Positions 37,275 through 45,592 of a stretch of 50,538 nucleotides of DNA are shown here, in pieces (position 1 is the stretch's first letter; every line of letters starts with the position of its first letter). The stretch is from Saprospiraceae bacterium (GTDB lineage: Bacteria > Bacteroidota > Bacteroidia > Chitinophagales > Saprospiraceae). The stretch lies in NCBI GenBank assembly GCA_027008645.1, contig JALVEE010000012.1, positions 1-50,538 of the forward strand, read 5' to 3'. Position numbers and translations under genes: made by a program. The notes beneath the pieces are model-generated. The model saw only the letters and a list, made by a program, of their open reading frames with translations, had not been told where the DNA came from and did not search any database.

Positions 37275-37282
37275 TATCTTTG
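37252..37282 (+). promoter_or_regulatory. Promoter of the AAA ATPase gene, partly built from the repeat
   Basis: TTG (37252-37254), a 20-base spacer and TATCTTTG (37275-37282) fit the consensus promoter. The first part belongs to the intergenic repeat. In copy 1 the same position reads T-rich without TA, so only this copy appears functional here. Confidence 0.6.
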
Positions 37283-37302
37283 CTAAAAAGTTATGGCGTA
37301 TA

Positions 37303-38472
37303 ATGAAAACACTTTATCAGAAATTTGAAACACTTTTGCGATATACTTCGACAGATTTCAAACGCTATTTGTACGATAAAGTATCCTGGAATAGTCGAAT
37401 GACAGGTATTATCGGTGCACGCGGAGTTGGAAAAACGACAATGATCTTGCAATATATCAAAGAAAATTTAGATACCGAAAAAGCTTTATATGTATCTGCC
37501 GATGATTTATATTTTAGTGAAAACAGGCTTATCGAATTAGCGGATGAATTTTATAAAAATAACGGAGAATATTTGTTTATTGATGAGATACATAAGTACT
37601 CCGATTGGTCACGAGAATTAAAAAATATTTACGACTCATTTCCCGAATTGAAAATTGTATTCACGGGTTCTTCTATTCTTGATATAATTCGGGGGTCTGC
37701 GGATTTAAGTCGCCGAGCAATTATTTACAAATTACACGGACTTTCTTTTAGGGAATATTTAAAATTATTTCATAATTATGAAACAGAAGTTTATTCATTG
37801 AAACAAATAATCCAAAATAAAGTAAAACTTTCAAATATAAAACATCCGCTACCATTATTCAAAGACTATTTGAAACGAGGTTATTATCCTTTTGGACTTG
37901 AAGACGAGATGAATTTGCATTTGGGACAAATAATAATTCAAACATTGGAAACGGATATTCCTCAATATGCAAATCTTAATGTCGGGACAAGTCGAAAGTT
38001 GAAACGATTGCTTTCCGTTATTGCGGAAAGTGCACCTTTCAAGCCTAATTTCTCCAAAATAGCGAAAATAATCAGAGTAAGTAGAAATTCATTAGATGAT
38101 TATTTTTTTTATATAGAAAAAGCAGGGCTAATAGCACAGTTACGTGACGAGACCCAGAGTATTAGAGGTTTGGGAAAAGTTGAGAAAGTATATTTGGATA
38201 ATACAAATATTATCTATAATCTTGGTGGAGATTGTTCAAATATAGGGAATATACGTGAAACGTTCTTCTTCAATCAAATGCGGGTAAACCACGACGTAAT
38301 ATCGTCTAAAAATGCTGATTTTGTAATTGATAAATATACTTTTGAAATAGGAGGAAAGAATAAAGGGCAAAAACAAATAGAGAAAGATGGCAAATCATTT
38401 ATTGTAAAAGATGATATTGAGTTTGGCTATCTCAATGTAATACCACTTTGGGCTTTCGGGTTTAATTATTAA
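37303..38472 (+). CDS. AAA_14/DUF4143 family ATPase
   Basis: 389 residues from the ATG at 37303 (MKTLYQKFETLLRYTS); an in-frame TTG at 37249 falls within the promoter and is rejected. Residues about 25-150 are a P-loop ATPase of the AAA_14 type: Walker A GARGVGKTTMI, Walker B YLFIDEIHKY, sensor FTGSSILDI, and RRAIIYKLHGLSFREYL. Residues about 190-340 match the DUF4143 region (winged-helix part SKIAKIIRVSRNSLDDYFFYIEKAGLI, nuclease-fold-like end). Function unknown; such genes are common, often strain-variable, in Bacteroidota. Codon use is like that of its neighbours. Confidence 0.88.
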   Translation: MKTLYQKFETLLRYTSTDFKRYLYDKVSWNSRMTGIIGARGVGKTTMILQYIKENLDTEKALYVSADDLYFSENRLIELADEFYKNNGEYLFIDEIHKYSDWSRELKNIYDSFPELKIVFTGSSILDIIRGSADLSRRAIIYKLHGLSFREYLKLFHNYETEVYSLKQIIQNKVKLSNIKHPLPLFKDYLKRGYYPFGLEDEMNLHLGQIIIQTLETDIPQYANLNVGTSRKLKRLLSVIAESAPFKPNFSKIAKIIRVSRNSLDDYFFYIEKAGLIAQLRDETQSIRGLGKVEKVYLDNTNIIYNLGGDCSNIGNIRETFFFNQMRVNHDVISSKNADFVIDKYTFEIGGKNKGQKQIEKDGKSFIVKDDIEFGYLNVIPLWAFGFNY

Positions 38473-38515
38473 AAACAGAATAATGGGGAAATTTAATCAA
38501 AATAAAACAATTAAT

Positions 38516-39346
38516 ATGAATAAATATATTCTTTTTATACTAATCACATTTCTTATCTCTGCAAAAGGAATTACTCAAAACTGGTCTATTGAATCCGATA
38601 TTTCGATGGAAAGATATTACTTATTGAAAGGGAAAATAGATGATAAATATACCATCACGATGTATTTGGAAGAAGGAGATTCATTATGTGGAGATAATAC
38701 AACATCTGATCGATGGAGAGATGCTACATTAGTAGGATGGTATTTTTACGACAAATTAAAAATTAAAATACCATTAATAGGTTCCGATTACCGTACAGAT
38801 CCTCATATAGCTTTGTTTGTTTTAAAAAACTATCTTGATTCTTTTGATTATAAAAATTGTACAGCAAAAGATTTCAAAGAAAAGTTTTTTAATGATAAAA
38901 ATCGTGACTTAACCAAATTAAATTGGAGGCAAAAAGATAAAGCTACTTATTTAACCAATATGAAAATGATACATAATTACAGCCTGGAAACCAACGCTGA
39001 ATTAATAATTAAAATAAGAGATGTAGAAATAAAAAGGATAAATATCTCCCAAAAAACCGGCTTGAAATATATTATAGAATTATATGATATTGATCCAAAG
39101 AAATTACCGGATGGTTTATATATAACTTTTTCATTTGCTGAACGTTCTAATCCGGGTGGAGCCTTTTCGGGATACTGTGGTTGCGGATATGAACAATATC
39201 TGGGTTATGTACATTTTGACAATCAACTTAATATTAAAAAATTTGATTTTAAAAAAGTTGATAGTTGTATTGATTATGAGTCGATTGAGTTCTATAAGGT
39301 TATTAAAGGCAAACCTGAATTAGGGCTGATAGAAACAGAAGAATAA
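38516..39346 (+). CDS. Exported protein of unknown function
   Basis: 276 residues from the ATG at 38516 (MNKYILFILITFLISAKGITQ, a clear signal peptide); an ATG 33 bases earlier would add a polar tail before the signal and is less likely. I do not recognise the family. The N-terminal part reads ISMERYYLLKGKIDDKYTITMYLEEGD...GWYFYDKLKIKIPLIG, a beta-rich pattern also seen in proteins that describe a 'ligand-response' type fold; the C-terminal part has a small Cys-rich spot (GYCGCGYEQYLGYVHF). It lies 43 bases after the ATPase gene and may share its message. Confidence 0.7.
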   Translation: MNKYILFILITFLISAKGITQNWSIESDISMERYYLLKGKIDDKYTITMYLEEGDSLCGDNTTSDRWRDATLVGWYFYDKLKIKIPLIGSDYRTDPHIALFVLKNYLDSFDYKNCTAKDFKEKFFNDKNRDLTKLNWRQKDKATYLTNMKMIHNYSLETNAELIIKIRDVEIKRINISQKTGLKYIIELYDIDPKKLPDGLYITFSFAERSNPGGAFSGYCGCGYEQYLGYVHFDNQLNIKKFDFKKVDSCIDYESIEFYKVIKGKPELGLIETEE

Positions 39347-39421
39347 ATGTAACAATAAGACTCATTAAGCACAATATCCTTAACTATTCTTAACTTCTAA
39401 ACGGTTTATTAAATATTTTTG

Positions 39422-39475
39422 GAACACGGATAACACGGATTTTACGGATAAGCGCGGATTTAGTTATTGTGACAA
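39422..39475 (+). repeat. Intergenic repeat, copy 3 (partial)
   Basis: GAACACGGATAACACGGATT, then TTACGGATAAGCGCGGATTT and AGTTATTGTGA. It matches the first 55 bases of copies 1 and 2, after which similarity stops. It lies in the 400-base spacer that also holds the MITE-like element. Confidence 0.7.
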
Positions 39476-39571
39476 TAAGTTAATTCTATTAACCGAAATT
39501 TTATGTTAAAGTTGGTAGCATTTTAGAAATAGTTAGCATCAATTAACTATATTTACTGCACACTTTTTAAT

Positions 39572-39733
39572 GTAACTAATCAGATAGGGTGCTTTTGAAA
39601 TGAAAAAAATCTATTTTTTTCCAGATAAGGCTTATTTTTTAAAGGCATAGTGGTGCTACATCAAAAAAAAAGAGCTGAAATATGGTGAAAAAAGAGGTTT
39701 TTTCAACCAAAATGACTTTACCTGATTAGTTAC
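39572..39733. mobile_element. 162-bp MITE-like element with 12-bp terminal inverted repeats
   Basis: GTAACTAATCAG (39572-39583) and CTGATTAGTTAC (39722-39733) are perfect inverted termini, with weaker complementarity for about 25 bases further inward. Outside them, TTTTTAAT (39564-39571) and TTTTAAAT (39734-39741) agree at seven of eight bases, like an aged 8-bp target duplication. Ends starting GTAA with 8-bp duplications are typical of the IS66 group, so it may be a relative; this is inference. No open frame is inside. Confidence 0.5.
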
Positions 39734-39748
39734 TTTTAAATTATTACT

Positions 39749-42700
39749 ATGAAATTTCTTATTAGCCTTGCATTTATTTTGTTTTCCTTTAGTTATATCA
39801 TTAGTCAAACTACAATATCGAGTGGGCGATTAAGCATTACCGTGGAAAATCTCGGTAACGGAGCTAAAGTAACACATATCAAAGACAATAGTACAGAGAC
39901 ATTGAATACTTCAACAACATCTGAGTTTTTCACTCTCACTATCCGAAATACAAACAATAGCAATGATTATAATATAAATTCTTTTTCCGGTTGGAATAAC
40001 GTAAATATATCGAGTACATCATCCAATTGCACTATCCAATTCAGCAATCCTGCAAGTGGCAATTTGCCTGCATCTCTCACAGCTACGGTCACAATCAACA
40101 CAAATGATGCAAAATCAGATTGGGACTTGTCAGTCGCAGGTCTTGATGCAAACCATTCGTTGATGGATGCAATATTTCCTAAACTGAATATAGAAACAAG
40201 CGGTAATGATACTATTATGTTACCATATTATTCAGGGAAATTGGTCTCAAATCCCGGTTCCGGTATAGATTATTCCGGTTTATATCCGAGAGGTTGGACG
40301 GCATCAATGCAATTTGAAGCATATTACAATGCTCAACGGGCAATGTATTTCGGTTTTCACGATCCGGGTGCCACCTTAAAAACTTTTGTTGTAAATGCTC
40401 AAAACGGAGGAGTCGAAATTGAATGCCAATACCCTTCTCCTGATAAAACCATAGCAGGCAATAATTGGTCATTGCCGGGTGTATTTGAACTGGATGCTTT
40501 TGACGGGGATTGGTATGATGCCTCGATCATTTACAAAGATTGGGCATCAAATAATGCGAATTATTGGCCTGCGTTGAATACTGAAAAAGTTTCGAGATTG
40601 CACGAAATAGGGGAAATCGGTGCCTGGTCATATAGTTATGTTAGTGACGGAGATATGAATTTAATAAAAACGTTAATCGAAACCTTTGCAAATTTTATGG
40701 AAGTTCCGGTCGGGGTGCACTTAAATGAATGGAATTATAAAGATTTTGATGATGATTACCCCGATTACTTTCCTGAAAGGAGCGGTTTTTCCACGATGAT
40801 TAACGATGTCCAAACCAATAATGATGTTTATGCCGTACCTTATATAAACGGTCGCCTTTTTGATACGGATTTGCCCGGATACGATGTTGATGGATTGCCT
40901 TATGCTACGAAGAAACCCGATGGCTCGATTTATTCTCAAAATTTTAATAACAATACATTTGCCGTAATGTGCCCGACACAAACACATTGGCAGGATACAT
41001 TGATAGATGCTGCCGATCAATTGACTGACAGAATAGGAACTTACGGTGTTTATATTGATCAGGTAACGGCAGCCGGTCCTAAAGAATGTATGGATAATAC
41101 ACACGGACATAGTCTTGGCGGAGGAAATTTTTGGCGTGAAGGATACAATGAAATGTTTGAAAGGATTCATAACAAAATACCATCCGGAAGATTTATTAAC
41201 TCCGAAAGCGGATGTGATTTTTTAGCCGATGAAGTAGATGGATTTTTGGTAGAAGGCTGGACAACTACAGGGCAAGTACCTGCTTTTTCAGTTGTTTATG
41301 CAGGCAGAAATATAATGTTTGGTACCAAAACAGGTACCAGTCATTATGGTGACCAACAATTTTATGCAAAACTTGCAATGGGTTTTATTTTCGGTTTTCA
41401 ACCGGGAAGACAAAGTTCCTGGTTGTTTATGAATCTTGCCAATGCATCACCAACTAAAAAAATGGCTGCAAATTATATCAAAAGATTGGGTAAGATGAGG
41501 TATAAATTGCGAAAATTTATGTCCTATGGCAAGATGCTTCACCCTTTGAACCTAACGGGGGAAATACCTTATTTGACTTATACGATATATGATTATGGAA
41601 CCCCTGAAACAGCAACAAGACCTGCTGTACAAAATTCGGTTTGGCAAAATGGGGATAGTGTCGTTGTATTGTTGGTGAATGCATCACTGCCCGATGTTCC
41701 AAATGTAATTGATGATAGTCTTAGCGTTTCGTTTAGTTTCAACGGTGCAGATTACGGTTTAACAGGGGCTTTGGCTGTAACGGAGTTGACGGATACATCG
41801 GAAAGTAGAACCGTATATTTGCCCAATACTTTCAATCAAATAGTAAATATCAGATCTATCAGTCCAAAAGCATATTTGATTAGACCGGCATCGGATTTAG
41901 GCAATATATATTACGTTTCTACTACAGGAAATGACGCAAATTCAGGCACAAGTGAAGCCTTGGCTTGGAGAACAATTAGTTATGCTGCATCAAGTTCCAG
42001 TCCTGTGCAAGCTGGGGATATTGTCTATATCAAAGCCGGTAATTATGGTGCTGAAAATATTGATTTCCAAAAATCGGGAACAGCAGTATTGCCTATACTT
42101 TTTGAAGGATATCAAAATACTCCCGGTGATAATCCCAACACCAATCATTCTTTTGGAGATGCGCTTGATGCGACAGTAATGCCGTTGCTTGACGGTGGTG
42201 ACAGAACAACCGCAGGAGGAGCATTTGAGTATAATAATAATTATTTTGTTTCGCTAAGAAACATTCAGATTACAAATTACAATTACGGTATTTACACCTA
42301 CGGCTCTTCAAATTTAACCTTTGATAATATCATAATATCCGAATTGGGTGATGTAAATGATTCTTATGATGGTACGGGATTAAGTATAAACGCAGACAAC
42401 AATGGCGACTTTGGTGAATACAACACAGTAAAGAATTGTTTTGTGGAAAACGCTGCTGCAGAAGGGTATTCTTTTGACGGAAATTATAATACAATTGAAA
42501 ATAGTAAAGTGTATTGTGATGAAGATACGGATAGTGCTGCGATGGATTATTATATTGTTTTTGGAGGTAATTACAATAAAATAGAAAACTGCTATGCGGA
42601 AAGAATAGGAGTTTTGGATCACGACGGACACGGTATCGGATTTAAGGGAAATTGCGAATACAATACGGTAAAAAACAGTACAGCCAAGAATCTCGGAGGT

Positions 42701-43585
42701 GGATTTTATGTCAGGCACAGAGCTTGTAAATTCAATACTTTTGAGAACTGCAAGGCATATGACTTGTATGGATTTGCTATAAGAGACGGTGCTAGCTATA
42801 ATACTTTCAGAAATTGTGAGGCTATCGACAACGAAAGTGCTGTTCTGTTTTATGATACCGATGAAGATGGAGGAGCACAATATACAGGCAGAAATAATAT
42901 TTTTGAAAATTGTATTTTCCGTAATACGAGTGAAAATGTTATAGACTTTTTTTATTATGAATTGGAATCCATTTGCGATAGCAATATATTTCAAAACTGT
43001 GTGATTGACAGTGGTGATTATTTATTCAATTGCGACAGAAGCAATCAGGACAATAAATTGGTGAATTGCATAGTGACTAATGTCAATAATTACTCACGTA
43101 CTGCATATCATCAGGACAACAGTTATACGCTAAATGTAATATTAGAAAACACGGACTTTTACAATAACGGATTCGCAGCACCTTCGGGAACTAATATAAC
43201 TACCTTTGATCCCAATTTTGTAGATGTTGCCAATCACGATTATCACCTTCAGAGCACTTCCCAATGTATCAATGCCGGCAATAACTATGAGAGCCCTGAT
43301 GCAGACAAAGAAGGCAATCCGCGTCCATTGATGGATACGGTAGATTTGGGAGTATATGAATTCGGTATTTATTGGACGGGATTCAAGGGCAATCATTGGA
43401 GAAATGCCGCTAATTGGTCAAACAATCAGATACCGACATCAGCCAACAAAGTGACGATTCCTTCACCAAAATATTATTATAATAGACCGGAAGTACACGA
43501 CAATTCACAGGTAAAAACCCTGTATCTGTTTGGCAACGGACAGATGATGATAAAAGATAATGTGGTTTTTGATGTGTTGGAGTGA
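39749..43585 (+). CDS. DUF6259-like glycosidase domain fused to a right-handed beta-helix
   Basis: 1278 residues. Signal peptide 1-19 (FISLAFILFSFSYIISQ type). Residues about 20-700 resemble DUF6259 proteins: a beta-sandwich (SGRLSITVENLGNGAKVTHI) followed by a TIM-barrel-like part with WSYSYVSDGD, VGVHLNEWNYKDFDDDYPDYFP, TYGVYIDQVTA (candidate nucleophile Asp) and RFINSESGCDFL (candidate Glu); catalytic roles are inference. Residues about 720-1190 form a beta-helix with the leader YYVSTTGNDANSGTSEALAWRTI and repeats N-x-F-x-N-C. The last 80 residues hold the module GNHWRNAANWSNNQIPTSANKVTIP. No T9SS sorting domain is visible. Probably acts on extracellular polysaccharide. Confidence 0.78.
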   Translation: MKFLISLAFILFSFSYIISQTTISSGRLSITVENLGNGAKVTHIKDNSTETLNTSTTSEFFTLTIRNTNNSNDYNINSFSGWNNVNISSTSSNCTIQFSNPASGNLPASLTATVTINTNDAKSDWDLSVAGLDANHSLMDAIFPKLNIETSGNDTIMLPYYSGKLVSNPGSGIDYSGLYPRGWTASMQFEAYYNAQRAMYFGFHDPGATLKTFVVNAQNGGVEIECQYPSPDKTIAGNNWSLPGVFELDAFDGDWYDASIIYKDWASNNANYWPALNTEKVSRLHEIGEIGAWSYSYVSDGDMNLIKTLIETFANFMEVPVGVHLNEWNYKDFDDDYPDYFPERSGFSTMINDVQTNNDVYAVPYINGRLFDTDLPGYDVDGLPYATKKPDGSIYSQNFNNNTFAVMCPTQTHWQDTLIDAADQLTDRIGTYGVYIDQVTAAGPKECMDNTHGHSLGGGNFWREGYNEMFERIHNKIPSGRFINSESGCDFLADEVDGFLVEGWTTTGQVPAFSVVYAGRNIMFGTKTGTSHYGDQQFYAKLAMGFIFGFQPGRQSSWLFMNLANASPTKKMAANYIKRLGKMRYKLRKFMSYGKMLHPLNLTGEIPYLTYTIYDYGTPETATRPAVQNSVWQNGDSVVVLLVNASLPDVPNVIDDSLSVSFSFNGADYGLTGALAVTELTDTSESRTVYLPNTFNQIVNIRSISPKAYLIRPASDLGNIYYVSTTGNDANSGTSEALAWRTISYAASSSSPVQAGDIVYIKAGNYGAENIDFQKSGTAVLPILFEGYQNTPGDNPNTNHSFGDALDATVMPLLDGGDRTTAGGAFEYNNNYFVSLRNIQITNYNYGIYTYGSSNLTFDNIIISELGDVNDSYDGTGLSINADNNGDFGEYNTVKNCFVENAAAEGYSFDGNYNTIENSKVYCDEDTDSAAMDYYIVFGGNYNKIENCYAERIGVLDHDGHGIGFKGNCEYNTVKNSTAKNLGGGFYVRHRACKFNTFENCKAYDLYGFAIRDGASYNTFRNCEAIDNESAVLFYDTDEDGGAQYTGRNNIFENCIFRNTSENVIDFFYYELESICDSNIFQNCVIDSGDYLFNCDRSNQDNKLVNCIVTNVNNYSRTAYHQDNSYTLNVILENTDFYNNGFAAPSGTNITTFDPNFVDVANHDYHLQSTSQCINAGNNYESPDADKEGNPRPLMDTVDLGVYEFGIYWTGFKGNHWRNAANWSNNQIPTSANKVTIPSPKYYYNRPEVHDNSQVKTLYLFGNGQMMIKDNVVFDVLE

Positions 43586-43693
43586 TTAATTGAAAATCAT
43601 TTTTAAAACTTTTTAAACATCTTCTTCATATACACTTATGTAGCTACAAAGGTCAAAAGAAAGAAATGATAACAATTTATAAAAAATAAAATC

Positions 43694-45451
43694 ATGAAAA
43701 AGCTTATATTAATTATATTATTGTTAAAAGTATTTTCAAGTAATGCTCAGATTAATTATTTTGTTACGCTTTCAGGAAATGATAATAATAGTGGAACAAG
43801 TGAAACAGATTCTTGGCGAACCATTAGCTATGCTCTTTCTGAGGCAAGTCCGGTTGAAGCCGGTGATACTGTTTTTGTAAAAGCCGGATATTACACGGAT
43901 GAAAATATTAAAATTGAAAAAAATGGTACAAAAACCAAACCAATTGTAGTACAAGGTTATAAATCTATTCCCAGAGATAATCCGGATTTTATTTTTGATT
44001 ACGGCGATAAATTTGATTCAATTTTAATGCCTTTACTGGATGGCCTTAATAGATCAACGGGTATTGGAATAGATGTAAACGGTTCAAAAAATATCACCTT
44101 TAATAACTTGCAGATAACAAATTATGAATATGGTATAATGGATCATACGGAAACTTATGATTTGAATACAACACTCAACAATATCTATATAACTAACATC
44201 GGAGATACTTTAGATTCATATTCGGGAAAAGCCATTGAATTCTATTCATCAAATAATGAAATTAACAATTGTGTTGTAGTAAATGCCAGTGCTCAAGGAA
44301 TTTTGGTAGAAGGCGATTATAATAAAATATTCAATTGTAAGATTTATTGTGATGATAGTACTTCCGTACAAGCCGCTATGGATTATTATATAGTTATTTA
44401 TTTCGGAAGCAATAATACTGTTGAAAATTGTTATGTTGAAAGAATAGGAGATTTACCTCATTACGGACATGGAATAGGCGTCAAAGGAGATTGTGAAAAT
44501 AATTTGATAAAAAATTGTATAGCAGTCAATTTCAGAGATGAAGCATTTTATGTAAGGCACCGGGGTTCCCGTTACAATACATTCCAAAATTGTAAAGCAA
44601 TCGGTGTCACCATTGATGCTGCCGGATTTATAGTTAGAGATGGGGCAAGTGATAATTTATTCAACAATTGCTGGGTTGATAGTTGCAAAAGGGGATTTAT
44701 GTTTTACGATTCGACTGAAGATGATGATGCTCAATATTGCGGGAGAAATAATATTTTTAATAATTGTATAGTGACCAACACGGAAATAGGTATTGATTTT
44801 AACGATTACGAATTGGATTCGGATGTGGATTCCAATATATTTTACAATTGTATTTTTTATTCAGGTACAACACTTGTCAATGTAGAGAGAAATAATTTTG
44901 AAAATAAAATGATCAATTGTATTGTCTCGGGTTATCAAAACCTAAAAATGGAATCAAACGGATACAGTTTGTCTTTTGATTTCAATTACTGTGATTTTTA
45001 TAATAATGGATTTGAAACTCCGTCAGGAATAGGAAATATTTCGGATAATCCTATGTTTGAAGATGCAATAAATAGTGATTTTCATTTGACTTCGACAAGT
45101 CCCTGTATTGATGCCGGAACGGATGCGGGAGCTCCGGTAATAGATTATGACGGCAATTTAAGACCGCAAGGGAATGGATTTGACATAGGTGCTTTTGAAT
45201 ATTTGACACCGTCATCTATTGCAAATACCGTCGAAAGCGAATATATAATTTCTCCCAATCCTACAGAGGGGAGAATTTACATTCACGATAGTTTCCAAAA
45301 TAAAGGCTATCATATATATTCATCAACCGGATTGCTTGTGAAAAAAGGAATAATTGAAACAAATGAACTCAATTTATCATGTTTAAACCCTGGAATTTAT
45401 TTCCTCGTAATAGGTAATAATATAAATATGAAAAAAATAATTAAAATTTAA
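43694..45451 (+). CDS. Right-handed beta-helix protein with T9SS type A sorting domain
   Basis: 585 residues, signal peptide MKKLILIILLLKVFSSNAQ. It is a clear paralogue of the C-terminal half of the preceding gene: YFVTLSGNDNNSGTSETDSWRTISY, AMDYYIV, HYGHGIGVKGDCENNLIKNC, FYVRHRGSRYNTFQNCKA, VRDGASDNLFNNC, FYDSTEDDDAQYCGRNNIFNNC, and the choice-of-anchor ending STSPCIDAGTDAG...DIGAFEYL. The final 75 residues are a Por-type sorting signal (SPNPTEGRIYI ... LNPGIYFLVIGN ... KKIIKI). Beta-helices of this kind are common in polysaccharide lyases and epimerases; no lyase activity can be proved. It follows the DUF6259 gene by about 108 bases. Confidence 0.83.
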   Translation: MKKLILIILLLKVFSSNAQINYFVTLSGNDNNSGTSETDSWRTISYALSEASPVEAGDTVFVKAGYYTDENIKIEKNGTKTKPIVVQGYKSIPRDNPDFIFDYGDKFDSILMPLLDGLNRSTGIGIDVNGSKNITFNNLQITNYEYGIMDHTETYDLNTTLNNIYITNIGDTLDSYSGKAIEFYSSNNEINNCVVVNASAQGILVEGDYNKIFNCKIYCDDSTSVQAAMDYYIVIYFGSNNTVENCYVERIGDLPHYGHGIGVKGDCENNLIKNCIAVNFRDEAFYVRHRGSRYNTFQNCKAIGVTIDAAGFIVRDGASDNLFNNCWVDSCKRGFMFYDSTEDDDAQYCGRNNIFNNCIVTNTEIGIDFNDYELDSDVDSNIFYNCIFYSGTTLVNVERNNFENKMINCIVSGYQNLKMESNGYSLSFDFNYCDFYNNGFETPSGIGNISDNPMFEDAINSDFHLTSTSPCIDAGTDAGAPVIDYDGNLRPQGNGFDIGAFEYLTPSSIANTVESEYIISPNPTEGRIYIHDSFQNKGYHIYSSTGLLVKKGIIETNELNLSCLNPGIYFLVIGNNINMKKIIKI

Positions 45452-45592
45452 TGCTCAACGATTATTGAATAATAAAAATTTTACTGGATTTTTTCTGTAT
45501 AATATTAGTGATAAAGTATCGGAAAATTAAAAAAATAAATTATGTTGCAATATTATTTTATCAAATCTTATCAGATAGAAAAACGCAAAATA

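Noticed and set aside
37303-39346. A new defence system made of the AAA_14/DUF4143 ATPase and the exported protein
   Set aside because: The second protein has a signal peptide, DUF4143 ATPases are widespread singletons, and no nuclease, methylase or toxin accompanies them.
33511-39475. CRISPR array from the repeated spacers
   Set aside because: Copies are kilobases apart, about 160 bases long and imperfect, with no regular spacers and no cas genes.
39749-45451. A canonical polysaccharide utilisation locus
   Set aside because: No SusC/SusD-like pair, sulfatase or hybrid two-component regulator is found next to the DUF6259 and beta-helix genes.
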